From Tetraselmis striata (taxonomy: Eukaryota; Chlorophyta; Chlorodendrophyceae; Chlorodendrales; Chlorodendraceae), in the NCBI GenBank assembly GCA_006384855.1, contig VCJN01003079.1, positions 107,849-171,848 of the forward strand: DNA of 64,000 bases, given 5' to 3'. Below, piece after piece: positions 22,919 through 35,000 of this stretch. Positions within the stretch are counted from its first letter, which is position 1, and each line of letters opens with the position of its first letter. A model generated the notes under the pieces. That model did not search any database, was not told the DNA's origin, and worked only from the letters and a program-made list of their open reading frames with translations. The position numbers and the translations under genes are program-made.

Positions 22919-25683
22919 ATGGCCAGCAAACTCGGCGTCGTCTCCAAGAATCTGTACAGGGCGCTGCTGCGGAGGTTGGTGCCGCACCACGAGGGGTTCC
23001 GGCGGCCGGTGGCTGTCCGCGAGCAGCGAGAGCACCTTTGGAAATCCTCGGGGGCATCTGCCGGCATACACAATTTCACGACATCATGGCAACCCCTTTA
23101 CTGCATTCCTCTCACCCGATCACCGCATTGATGCTGGCAGCAACATCATGCGGATGTGGGCATCACCACGGATGCATTCCTCCACTTGGCTTACGCCATA
23201 CAGCCACTTCGGGAAATGATGAGGGGTTGATGGGGCGGAGGGAGGGGATACTCAAGGTACTCCTCTAGTTATGCACCACGTCAGATAATTAGACGGGTAA
23301 TTGTCGTTTGCCACCCCAAACCCCAATTGCGCAGGTGCTCTGTGATCGACAGCAGCCCAGCAGTGAAGGTGCGCCAGACAGCCAACCTCGACGCTCGCCG
23401 CGCTGGTGAGAAGGGCGACTGCCTGGCAGAGTCGGGGATCAGCGACCACCAGAATGACCGCTCCCGACGCACCCCCTGCCTCGCCAGGCGCTGGTAACGC
23501 GGCCGCTGGACGACTCGCACCTATCAGTTGGGCTGAGAGAGGCGCTGGAGGTGTTCCTGGGCTCAGCCAAGCGGCGTCTGTATTGGCCGCGCCCCAACAG
23601 CCCATCCGCAACATCCATCGTGAAGAAAGCCTTCCGCTTCCCCCACGAGGTCAGCACCCGCCGGCTAACACTTGGTGTCTAGGACGAGATTGAGATGAGC
23701 CCTGCTGGCCAAGAGCAGGGATTCGGGCAGAGGGGGGTATGTATTGTGTCTGGGCAATGGTTCTCCATCGCGGCAATGCCCCGTCATCTGGGCCTTACAG
23801 CCAGGTTGCATCTGACAGCTGCCGTGTGTCGTGCCATCCATTGGCGGGTGCTGCATGGCCAGTCCGTGGACTCAGACACCGCCTTCGAAGCGCTGCGGTA
23901 CGTAAACGACGCCATCAGGGTACGTGCCTACATGGCCCCGTGCGGCGCATGTCTGGCAGCCGGTGACTTCTGGTGGCCTTTTGCCGTGGGGGGAGGGGGG
24001 GGGGGGGGGGGGGGGGGGGCTGAGGGAGCTAACCACCCGCACGCCTACGCCACGGGCGCTTCAGATCGCCAGGACCAACGGCATGCTGGACGACACTGCA
24101 GCTGAGCCGCCGCCGGGCACAGGCTATGCGGAGGTGACAGACAGCCTCGGCACGGGGGTCGTGCTCGTGGCGCACCCGCTGCTGGGGGGCATTTTTGGGC
24201 GCTCGGTGGTGCTCCTGACAGAGCACAACAACCGGGGCACATTCGGTGAGCGCCGCAGCCCCGCCCGGCCCTCCTACCGCACCGAAATTCTTTCAACCAC
24301 CCAGCTGCCATGTACCTATACTCCGGAGGTATGAATGCACCCGCTCGTGCCGGTACTGGCCTGCCGGGTCCAGGTCACTGCCATGTATTCTGGGAACCAC
24401 CCCATCACCCATCACTCTCGCAGCAGCCGCGCGGTTCTCAGAAGCAGTGAGCCCGGATTGAGGCGGCTGCATTCTTTCACGGCAGGCTTCGTCCTTAACC
24501 AGCCGCTAGGCGTACAGCTGCGGAAGGTACTACGCATGCTGTGCGGCGATATGGGCCGTTTGCTCGCCAATGCGCCACCCGAGCACGAGCCCACGTACGT
24601 GTCCTTCAGCCTCCTCACCCAGGCGGGCTTCTTCCTCAGCAAACTGCCAGCCAGCATCCGCAAAAAGCTCATCCATTTCTCACAGAAGAAGGACGGGGAG
24701 GGCAGCCAGTGGAAGGGCGACCCCGCGGTGGGCTGGCTCATGGACAGCTGGCTGTCGTTGGGCGGGCCTGTGATGGGTGAGAACCTGGCGGCGATGCACA
24801 ACAAGCCCGACCTTGGCGGCACGAGGGTCATGGCGGCGGCAGACGCTGCTGGGGAGGAGGCCTCCTCGTCCGGTGGCGAGGGTGACCAGGCGAGTGCGCC
24901 ACAAGCCCCGCACAACACCGTTCTGTGCCCTAATGCTTTGTCCCAGCGCTGCCTCAGGAACCCTGCTCATTGTCCACAACGCTGTGATGCATAGGGCGGC
25001 TCAGGATACGAGCACGGGCTGAGTGTCTCTCTTCTACCGAGGCACTGCCTGAAGCGCGCAATCCAGAAGGGCTACCCGACCAACAGTGTCCGCCTCTTTT
25101 CCGGGAAGTGCTCCTGGTTCCCTGGGCAGGTGGGGCATATGCTGCCGGCGGAGTGTTTCGCTCTCGCTCCTCGACAGCACTAGGCTCTCAAATGCTGCTG
25201 AGGACGCTTGGGGCTGACCTCTGGCAGCAAGGGGTCACCTTGCTCATTCCACGCATAGCACACCACACATTGCATGATGCGGGATACGGTAGGAATTGGG
25301 GAATCGTGACACTGAGTTGGCCCGGTCTTGCTGGCGGCTAGTCTTACCTGCAGCGATGCATCCGCAATTGGAATTTGACCGCTGCCTGGTGTACCCCCAC
25401 CCGCCTCTCTCCTGCCCAAATTCGCATCCCGCAGCTGGCTGGCGAGATCGAGTCAGGGGTATGGATCCCGATTCAGGCGTCTCCACAGGTGCTGGATGTG
25501 CTGCAGCAGGGTGCGCGCCGTCCCTCCGCCGACTGGGAGCAGGATGAGGCGATGGCCTGGTGCGTAGAGCAGAGGAGTGAGGGCTGGTCACGGTTGATGA
25601 GGGCGCTCGGGGGCGAGCACGCCGAGCTTGCGCGGCTGCGTCCCGCAGTCCCGCGATGGGAAACTGGCGGCCAAGAGCAGTGA
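22919..25683 (+). CDS. UPF0301/AlgH (DUF179) protein with LYR-like N-terminal part
   Basis: The C-terminal part is a clear DUF179 (AlgH/YqgE) domain. Exon 24065-24245 carries VVLVAHPLLGGIFGRSVVLL and TEHNNRGTF. Exon 24486-24881 carries GFVLNQPLGVQL and LGGPV. A segment near 24955 gives GTLLIVHNAV. One at about 25049-25129 gives KKR-type AIQKGYPTNSVRLF and WFPGQ. The last exon, 25435-25683, gives LAGEIESGVWIP to a stop. This order and the FxGxxxWxPGQLxxEI-W motif match plant and bacterial UPF0301 proteins, whose biochemical role is unknown. Upstream exon-like pieces join in phase: 23863-23919 (SVDSDTAFEALRYVNDAIR), 23540-23652 (LREALEVFLGSAKRRLYW) and 22919 onward (SKNLYRALLRRLVPHHEG, an LYR-type motif). 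Exon borders before 23540 are uncertain. Near 25045 the reading frame breaks between RGTA and LKRAIQK, as if one base were missing. This may be an assembly error or gene decay. Confidence 0.7.
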
Positions 25684-26240
25684 AACATCCGAGCAAGCGA
25701 CACACCCCCGGCCCTACACAGCAAGTTCTGCGTAACGTTGGTCGATAGTTATACAAAGCCGCCACCGCTGCTAACAGTAATGTGTGCGCTATGCGGACCA
25801 CATGGCGACTCATCCAGCCGTCGAGGAAGAAACTGTGACGAGTAGTCAATAGTACGCGAATGCAATGCCATCATCAAGACGCCATGCGGATGTCATGACT
25901 GCATTCCTTCACTTTTAACGCGTGATGAGTCTACCCGTCTACGCCCACGTGATGTCTATGCTCTGTGTGTACTCTTTCAACTCGATCTCACACGACGCAA
26001 CCCTGTCCAACCCCCCTAGCCCCTTGCTCCCATGTTTTCGGATCTCCTCACTCCCTTGTGGCAGTCCTGCCATGCAATGTCGTCTGTGGCACCCCCTCAA
26101 AGGCGGCCTTTTGAGGCCGCCCGCAATCGGAACGTCTAGGTGTTTGTGATAGTGAAGGCGGCGAACAAGTGGGTGGAGTTGGTGCCGCTGCGCACCAAGG
26201 AGGGAGCCAACATATGGTATATATGTTTGTATTAATTTTG

Positions 26241-26515
26241 TTACATGAGCTAGCTGCAAAAGGCGATCAGGAAACCACCCGAAAAGGCAATAGAAAACGT
26301 CCGCTACAGCAATTGTGCGGTGGAAGCAGCACCAGAAGACGGTGCGGAATGAGCACGGGCGGACGCATCAGACTTTGCCGTCTGCACTCCGGCAGAGAGA
26401 ATGCCGCCTAGGGTACCATGCACGCAAGCACAGACTCACTGCAACAACCCCCGCCGCGTGCGTAACAAATGATGGCGGAACTCAGCGGGCTGGCTGGCAA
26501 CAAACTTCCGAATTG
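26241..26515 (-). mobile_element. LINE 3'-end fragment (copy 1)
   Basis: About 275 bp match the 3' end of the LINE at 51167-52360, with many identical blocks such as CGCATCAGACTT, CACACCGGCA/GCACTCCGGCA and TGGCGGAACTCAGC. Both copies stop at the same boundary, a TTACATGAGCTAGC on the plus strand, as expected for 5'-truncated copies sharing one 3' terminus. The reading frame is broken by several stops. Confidence 0.8.
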
Positions 26516-26759
26516 TTTGTGTAAATGTGAACATATATGTATATGTACATGTATATGTGTATGTGTACATATAAAGGAAATGTATAGAGGGATACATATC
26601 TATATCTATATCTGCATAAGTATATACATATTCATCTATAGATTACACACCGGACACATGTAGTACCCCAGGATATTCACCTGGTCAATTAGGCTACGGG
26701 TCATAATTATGGCCCGTAGGACAATGTTCATCCCCGTTTTTCTATCCTGAGTGGAGCGT

Positions 26760-27060
26760 GATGGGCAGAGAGCAGACGACGGGGCGCGCAGCAAAGCGGG
26801 CGGTGGGGCGCGGCGCTGCTTGTCACTGGGGAGGACCTCTCCCCCGAGGGCTTGCTCACCGAGCCCACGGGCCAAAGAGAGACGGTGAGTGGATGGCCCG
26901 GCAGGTCAGCCACTAAGCCAATTCCGTGGAGAGCAACTGATGTGGCGGTATACAGACTAACATAATGACAGCGTGGTCCCAAGCAGGACTTTGTTGATTG
27001 GATGAGGCAGCTCAGCCCAAGTGCCGGGCCTGGCGCCCTCGCAACTGTCAAGGTGTTGCA
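26760..27060 (+). pseudogene. Two orphan exons of an unknown gene
   Basis: A GC-rich stretch ending at about 26884 encodes LLVTGEDLSPEGLLTEPTGQ and stops at a good donor (ACG|GTGAGT). A second stretch from an acceptor near 26983 encodes DFVDWMRQLSPSAGPGALA and stops at a donor (AAG|GTGTTG). They look like internal exons of a host gene, but I could not find partners on either side. A duplicated gene fragment or a gene with very long introns are both possible. Confidence 0.3.
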
Positions 27061-27239
27061 TTTAATGTGCAAGAGAACCCCCCTCCCCCCGGACACCCAT
27101 TGCTTTCTAACAACCTTCCGATGTTGCTATCTAATACGAGTACCAGACAGTATATTGCAAGGGCTTTTTCCAGGCCTACACCCTTTGTCCGGTGTAATTG
27201 GGCGGCATTCGTAACATCTTTGTAATGTACATAGAGCAC

Positions 27240-29190
27240 GCGGCACAGCTATTAGCATGGCTTACCGGCATCTGCGCTGCTACGGGCGCTGGAAAACATC
27301 AGCCGCGACACATGGGGTCACTACAATCAGGATGCGGTACCTGACCCAACTCCCATACGCCGCACATATCAGACGTTTCCGAAGAGTCGCGGGCAATTAT
27401 ACAAAAAATGCCGCTTATTGCACGGTGATGATGACAGGGGCAAGCAAAAGCGCATGGACAATTTGGCACCATATAATAATAAGTATTAGTTCTAGTATAA
27501 GTACTAGTATGAGAATCCATACCCATACCCATCGCGAACCAGGGAGGGTACCGGAGGGAGACAGCGCATCTATAGCCCCGGAAAGGGAGGCACACCGGTT
27601 GGCTGGAAGCAGCAGCAGCTATATCAATGCGAACCTTGTTGCTCGCATAGCTAAATTGGGCCAAGCGAGCGTACTACACTCTTGACGTTAGTACTTAGTA
27701 GTTAGAAGCTTCGCAGCAAGTCCGCGGCCTGTCCGAAGTCTGGTGGGACGCCAATTCAAATCGGCTGCAATCAATATATACTTCAACCTAGTTTGTGTTG
27801 CTTGACCATTGATAGAACATGCCAGGTAAATTACAATCTCCGGGAAAAACCTCTAGATTGCCAATATACCAAGCACGAAATAATGGCTATTTTGAACCGT
27901 TCCGCTTGCCCATACGATATGTCAGAAAATGAAAAATCTAATTTGAATGTCGTTATAAGTGTTATGTGGGGCTCATCTAGGTGCAATGGCACCTCATGGA
28001 TCCAGCAACCTTCCTCATATTATTGATCATCGCCGCAGCAGCGGATGAATAGGTCACACGTCGATGAGCAGCTACACGGTGGCAAGTAACGCGCGCGGGG
28101 AGATTAGCATCACTGTGTGATGATCAAACAATCCGCATGTCAATAAAGGATCACAGAGGGGGGCTGAGATGCAAATGGACCAAAGGAGGACTTCCAAAAA
28201 CGAGAAACACGCTCCTCTGTTCCTACCTGCTACGCGCACCACTACGGGTATATAGTCGCTGCCCCTGCCTATTCTGCCACTCCACTACGTATACCGCTGA
28301 GCTTGCTGTGGACACAAAGTAATCCTCACTCTACCAATACTAGCTAGACATCTAGGGAGACCCATCGCGGTTAATATAATCAAAACCTGGGGGATGTCAA
28401 GCAGTCCACATAAGTCTTTGCAAACAGAAATCAGCGCGTATCCTTGCGTTGGTGCCCAATCCATGGGGCTACGGGGTCATGCAGCCGCTCATTCCACTGT
28501 ATGCAAGCCTCCTACGCCAAGGAAGCAGCCGTTTCGTCCAATTATTTCACTTGTGACAATATTTTTTGGCAGCAATGGCATTGTCAAGGCCGAAACCACC
28601 GAAATACGGTCAACGTACAAGGGAGCAACCTGTTGGCGGTGTAGCTACCGTCCGTCGCATTTGCACGCACGCTCCCAGTGGTGGGGGGGACACAGCATGC
28701 ATGGGATGTATGACGCGCAAGTTTTAGCCCAGTCAATGTATGCTATCGTTGCAATGCTCGGGTATTTCCATGAGAGTACGCCAATAATAGGAGCAGTTAT
28801 CCACAGTTTTCAATACCCCACAATGCAAGAGAAGTTAAGATACCCCTCGCTGTGTTAAAGTATAGTACACATAAAGTGATTTCAATTCCACATGGGCATG
28901 CTTGTACCACCCGCACCGTGAGTGGGCTACGTGCGGGCTCGCCCCCTAAACAAGACTTTTGCGACTAGTACACATGTACTCGGCCGCGCGCATGTCATTA
29001 CACATGTAATCCAGCATGGATTGAGCCGAAATGACGACTGAGTCGACGCGACGTGGATACCCATTCAAGATGTCGTCGCGACTGGGAGCTTGCGTTGAGT
29101 GGCACATTACATACGCCAGCACCATCATGTGCCCCCACCCACAATGAGTTGTGTGATCACAGTGTGCACGCCCTTTCACGAGTTGCCAGT
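27240..29190. other. Gene-poor stretch
   Basis: Mixed composition and no frame with coding-like codon use for any length. The longest open frame (28394-28858, plus) has no recognisable motif and no C/G bias and is probably fortuitous. Nothing else seen. Confidence 0.4.
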
Positions 29191-29192
29191 CA

Positions 29193-29335
29193 AAGACCGC
29201 AACGGCATCGGTTTTGCGTGGGTTTATCGACTAGGTATAGAAGCGACACAGTAAGCGCGGCAAAGACCGCAGCGGCATAGGCTTTGCGAGGGTTTATCAA
29301 CTAGCTATATAAGCGACACATTAAATGAAATCACA
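29193..29335. repeat. Tandem duplication of about 69 bp
   Basis: Two direct copies share AAAGACCGCA(A/G)CGGCAT, then GGGTTTATC(G/A)ACTAG(G/C)TATA and AGAAGCGACACA/TAAGCGACACA. Copies start near 29195 and 29264 and differ at about one in eight positions. Non-coding. Confidence 0.75.
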
Positions 29336-29812
29336 CCCATAAAACATGCAGATTTTGTAGCCTGTTGTATATGGACTATTATCTCATGCTGGTCTCACCC
29401 GGAGGCATGTTAACGAAGGCATCTTAGGAACATGTCTTCACGCGCCATATAGTCACCAACAAACGGCCGATCGCGGCATATCCGCCTTACAAGGGCCCTA
29501 CTATTTCACCATGCTGTATCGACCATGCACGACTTGTACTGACATAGACTATGTAGTACATTTCACATCCGTTTGAATACCCTAGAATCTCGCAGCACCC
29601 CATCTATTTATTGTGGCTACAAGTACCACTTCAAGTGCCATAGCGGTGAATTTGTGGTTATCAGCGCTGTAGCGCTACAACTTGTAACTAGCGCTCATTT
29701 ATTGTAAGCGCTGTCAACTCACACGGGTACCGTACCAATCCGGTGGTCACTACCGATTTCTTGGCAGATCTCTTGCACGATCCCCTGACCCCAAAACCGC
29801 ACAGCGGGGGAG

Positions 29813-30091
29813 GTGGCTACTTTGAGCGAGGATGCAGTGGCCACGGCGCGCAACAAGTTTCACCTCCCCACTCGATTGAAGGGTGCTGGCACCTGCCGCA
29901 TGCCTAGTACCGTCCGTGATGCCGCCTTCATCGGCTGCATAAGCGACATCCTCCGGAGGTTGCACACTAGGAACTCCGACACTTATCTCCCCACCGATGG
30001 TATCTTTGACCCTTTGCTTGAGTCCATACTTGGCCGGGGCAGCTTCAGCGCACCTTCATCCGCCTGCCAGTATGATCACCTACTTTCTTAA
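29813..30091 (+). mobile_element. LINE ORF2 fragment, region after the reverse transcriptase
   Basis: The open frame reads ARNKFHLPTRLKGAGTCRMP, then DAAFIGCISDILRRL and GIFDPLLESILGRGSF. The pattern xxLPxRxKGxG followed by AAFIGxxxD is typical of the linker between reverse transcriptase and C-terminal domain in LINE-like elements of algae and protists. It ends at a stop at 30089. The following minus-strand frame (30510-30109) is also protein-like (VDSEYRSQLIGPFLESALR) and may be part of another element in opposite orientation. Confidence 0.5.
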
Positions 30092-30514
30092 TGGCGACGC
30101 TCGTGGGTCTAAGCATCCGCATCAATAATCAATATGTTGAATCTGTGGTACACCTGGGGGGCCTGTAGATGCCGGAGGGCGGATTCGAGGAAGGGGCCGA
30201 TGAGTTGGCTCCGGTACTCGCTGTCGACATAACCGCGCCCCGATTTGACAAACGTTTTATGCGCTTGCCCTAGCTCCAGGTCTTTGTGGCCGCGTTGATC
30301 CTCCCGAGCTTCGCGGGCGGTGGGTGGCTGGGTGCCGCAGTCGCCGGCGCGGGGGCGCGGCTGTCGGGGTCGGCTGTCGGGGTCGGTGTTACCAGGCGTT
30401 ACATGTGTTACGCCGGGATGTACGCCGGGGTTCTGCGCTCCGGTGCGGCTGTCGGGATCCGCAATACCAAGCCCCCGCGACTCGGTGTCGGGGGCGGGGA
30501 TGGCAGACAAGGTG

Positions 30515-32055
30515 CCTTTAAGGAGGGTGGTGGCTTGAGAGGTGAGAGCAGCGGTGGGTTATGCGGTGGCCGCCGCGAACAAGCCGTCGGTGCGCTGCGC
30601 TTGGCGCTCCTCAACCGCGGTGGAGATAGCAGCTAATTTGCGGTGCAAGTCGGCCGCAGCGGTCGCCAAATTCCGAGGCTATTGACTCGCAGCCGGTGAT
30701 TCCGTGGCGACTGCCTCGATATGTCCCCCGGTCTTGGTAGTCACTGTCGTCCTCGGGAAGTAGGAAATACTCGTCTCGTCGATACGCGTTCACTAGACGG
30801 AGTAGAAAGCTGAGCTCTTCACGTCGGCGAGCGACGCGTACGCTCTTCGTGGCTGCAAATGGCAGACACGAAAAGCATAGAGTGGCTGCTAGGCCAGCGG
30901 CGATCGCTGCCTGAGTCGCTATTTACCGCGCAGTAGACATCTACGGGCGGCTACGGCCGGTGGCCAGCACGACGAGCTGGTCACGCGCGTCATAGCTTGA
31001 ACATAGTCAGGGTTTCATCAAACCCCAATGATTGTCAACATGAGCATATTTATTTTGTGACTACTGTAAAATATGTATATATACGTATATACATATGTGT
31101 ATATATGTACCTGTAGTATATATGCACATCATAGTCGCTATATTAAATAAGATATTCCTGTCCAGCCAGCAGCAGGCGTCCGGCACCGCCTGGACCCGGG
31201 CGACCACCGCCAATATAATCAACTTCCCGTAGCGACTGGGATCGGCAACGCGATCTCAACACGAGAGGGCTCACGAATCTGCACAAAGCTCACAGCCGCA
31301 GAGCGCCGTGTCGCGGACTGCGCTCATCTGCTTTACTTGCCCCGGCACGCGTGGTCTGCAGCGATAGGGTGCGCCGCCCTCCCCGCGCTTATTTGCTGTG
31401 TGTGTCCCACGCTGCAGAACGGTAGTGGGTGCTGCTGCTGCTGCTGTCGGCGCGCCGCCGCCGTTTACGCTGGCGGCGCTCCGCTCTAACCCCGTAGCAC
31501 AGTCAACCAGCACCGCCTCATTATTTATGCAGAGGTCAAACACATGGAACACAACAGTCGCTCGGGCCCTCGCGGCGCCACTCTCTCTTACCGCTGTCGT
31601 ATTATCGCTGTCGCTTCGAAGACGGGTACCCCGAGACGGGCCGCTGTCTTACTCAGGCCACCGCGGAATTTCAGACCGCGAACAACTGCGATCGGCGGCT
31701 GCCGATCGTCAAGCGCTTCTGCGTGTTTCCCTGATACAATCGTTGACAGGCAGCCCCCTTTCTCCCGCCCAAATCTCACTGCAGCGTACCTCCACTTTCC
31801 GGCCCCAGCTGACGCCGAGCGAGATGTGGGTGACGGCTCTGGCATACTCCCCGGGGTTACCCACTCCTGAGCTCGAACTGCCAGGCTTTGCTTGGATTAA
31901 CTCCCACCTCCTCCCCGGCGTGGCTTACTTTTCCCTACAGGAGGGACTGGATTGGGCCCAGCTCTGTGACAGGCGCAGCTAACGGGCACGCCCGCCTGTG
32001 AGCACAAGCAGCGGCAGTAGCCCCCCCCCCCCCCTTCCCGCCACCGCCAGCCGCC
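30515..32055. other. Intergenic region upstream of the importin gene
   Basis: An AT-rich patch with TATA/TATG simple repeats lies at 31060-31150. From about 31390 the DNA is GC-rich, with a (GCT)n run near 31430, and is the likely promoter and 5' leader of the importin gene. A 194-codon plus-strand frame (31398-31982) overlaps it but lacks motifs and was not accepted. Confidence 0.4.
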
Positions 32056-35000
32056 ATGGACATCCAGCAGCTTGTGGCGGTGCTGCAGCACTGCATGAGC
32101 CCCAACCCGCAGGAGCGCACCGCCGCGGAGCAGAGCCTGAGCCAGGTGGGTGACAGCCAGGGGATACAGTAGGGCCTCACGCGGCATGCTGCTACTTCCG
32201 CGCTGCAGCAGCCGCCGGGCGCAGCACTGACTCGGCCTTATGGGCGCTGCGGGCGGGGCGCGCAGTTCCAGTACAGCCGAGGGCAGATTGTGAACATGCT
32301 GCGGTTGTCCATCGAGGAAGGCGTGGACGAGGCTGTGCGGCAGGTTGCGTCCATCAGCTTCAAGAACTCCGTCAAGCAGGGCTGGGAGGCAGATGGAGGT
32401 GAGGCTGCACCACCGCCTTAACCCCTCCCCAAAGCCTTGCCAGCCTGCACATTTGGTACCCTCCAAAGCTCCCCGGGACCCCACGCCTTCGGCTGACTTG
32501 CGCCACCTCCGTTTGTGCACCCGTCTGCCGGTCAAATCGCTGCGGCAGACACGCCGGCTCGCATTGGCGAGGAGGACAAGGCGGTGGTGCGGTCCAACCT
32601 GCTCGAGGCCATCGTCAGGTGTGCGGGCGAGAGCAGAAAGGGCAGGAGGGGCAGGAGGGGCAGGAGGGGGGGTGAGGAGGTGGCACGCTCCCGGGGGGGG
32701 GGGGGGGGGGGGGTGCTCCTTGCTCGTGTGATGGCGCCCTGCAGCCAACCAACCCCGAGGGGCTCTGCCCCACTCCGCACGGCTGAGCCCCCCGCCCCCC
32801 ACCCCTTGCTTGTTGCCACTGCGCTGAGCAGGGCTCCAAGCAAGATTAAGTCGCAGCTCGGGGAGTGCCTCAAGGTGCGCCTCTGCCCCTGCCCCCACCG
32901 CCTGAGCGGAGAGCTGCAGCTGCATGCGGCAGGGGTCGCCAGGAAGCGCGCCAGCTGACTGCGCCCGCATGCCCGCCCGCTGTGCCCCCTGGCAGTCCAT
33001 CGTGTACACGGACTACCCGGAGAAGTGGCCGGACCTGCTGCAGTCGGTGGTGCAGAACTTGACCTCGCAGGTGCCCCCCCCCCCCCCCCCCCCTCTCTTC
33101 TTTCCTTCTACCCGTACTCTGGGTGCTGACTGGTGATCCCAATTTCGCGATGCCTTCAGGAGCAGCCCCGCATGCACGGCGCCCTCTACGCCATGCGCAT
33201 CCTGGCCCGCAAGTACGAGTTCAAGGATGAGGTGCGGCGCGGGTGGGCGGGCGGAGGGGGCGCAAGGGAGATGGCGGGAGCGATGCGGGGGGGTCGGCGC
33301 CTGGGCGGTGGATGCGTTGCGTGCGGCCTGTGTGGCTGACAGCTTGGCATGGCCCTGCCTCCCTGATGCCAGGTGGAGCGCGCCCCTATAGTGCCCGTCA
33401 TCGAGAACAGCTTCCCCACGATGCTGCACATCTTCCAGGTGGGCGCTCTGCCCCAGGCGCGTGTACGGTATCAGAGTTCTAAGGCTTCAGGTTTTGAACC
33501 CAATGATTATAAACCCATTAGCCCCAAACGCCTGGCCGTGCAGGCTTCAGGCCCTAGAAGCCCCATAATCCTGACCCGGTTTGACACCCATTTTGGGGGT
33601 TTGAGCTGCGCATTGGGCTGACCGCTGTGTGGCGGCAGGCCATCCTGGCGGAGCCAAGCCGCACCGTGGAGATGGCGGACCTGGTCAAGCTCATGTGTAA
33701 GACCTTCTGGTCGTGCACCTTCATGTCCATCCCCGCGTGCCTGAACCGTGACGACCAGTTTGTGGGCTGGATGACGTGCCTCCACAGCTTCATCAACATG
33801 CCGGTGCCAACGGTGCGGTGACCACAATGACGCAACCCTGCTGCATGCCATTTCATGTTGGGTCCCTCGTCCCCTGCCCCCAAAACGAAGTGCAGCGGCA
33901 AAGCCCAGTGACAGCGAACCAATTCCGCGCGGCGCAAAGATGCTGAACTGTTTTGCCACGTTCACTCAGATATTTAATGCTGATGTCATGTGGCAGGAGG
34001 GGCAGCCGGAGGACCTGGACCTACGCGTCGCCTGGCCATGGTGGAAGGCCAAGAAATGGGTGCTGCACATCACCAACCGCCTGTTCAACCGCTACTCGGA
34101 CCCCAAGGGCTGCGACAAGCCGGAGGAGGCCGCGTTTGCGGGGCGCTTTGCCAAGGAGTGCGTGCCCAAGTTCCTGGAGGCGGTGCAGATGCTGCTGGTC
34201 GCCAAGGCGCAGGGGCAATGGCTGCCGCCGCGCGTGGTCAACCTGCTGCTGCAGTTCATGTCGTACAGCGTCTCGCGCGCCGACACTTACAAGCTGATCA
34301 AGCCGCACATGAACATGATGCTCATCAACATCGTGTTCCCCATCCTCTGCTTTGACGATGAGGACGCCGAGCTGTGGGAGAACGATCCGCAGGAGTACAT
34401 CCGCAAGGGCTACGACATAATCGAGGAGATGTATAACCCGCGCACCGCCGCCATGAACATGCTGCACGAAGTCTGCAAGGTGCCCCCCTTATTTGGCCAA
34501 CAGATAGCCTGTGCCCTAACCCCGCCCAAAAGCCGCAGGCGACAACGCCACACATTTCACACTCGAGAGCATGTGGGTGCTGGATGTGGGCATTCAATGT
34601 TGGGTGCTTGATTGGCATGGATGGTAGCTGACACTGCCATTGTGGCGGCGTGACGGCACCAGGTGCGGGGGAAGAACTCGCTGGACTTCTACATGGAGCA
34701 CGTGGTGCGCTGCTTCAACGCGTACGCCCAGGCCGGCCCGCAGCCAGACGACGCCGCGGTGGCGCGCAACATGGATGGCGCGCTGCTCAGCATGGGCACG
34801 CTGTACGACGTGCTGCGGAAGAAGAAGACGTACAAGCAGAACCTGGAGCGCGTGCTCGTCTCGTACGTGGTGCCGGTGTTTGGCAGCCCGTGGGGCCACC
34901 TGCGGGCGAAGGCCTGCTGGGTCAGCGGCATGTTCTGTGGCATCACCTTTGAGGAGCAGAAGCACTTTGACCTCCTACTGCAGGTGAGGCCACCTTGATC

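Noticed and set aside
28394-28858. 154-codon plus-strand frame
   Set aside because: Codon use is not C/G-biased, there is no recognisable domain, and no splice-consistent extension exists in either direction.
31398-31982. 194-codon plus-strand frame before the importin start
   Set aside because: No motif, no splice link, and it lies in the likely promoter and leader of the importin gene.
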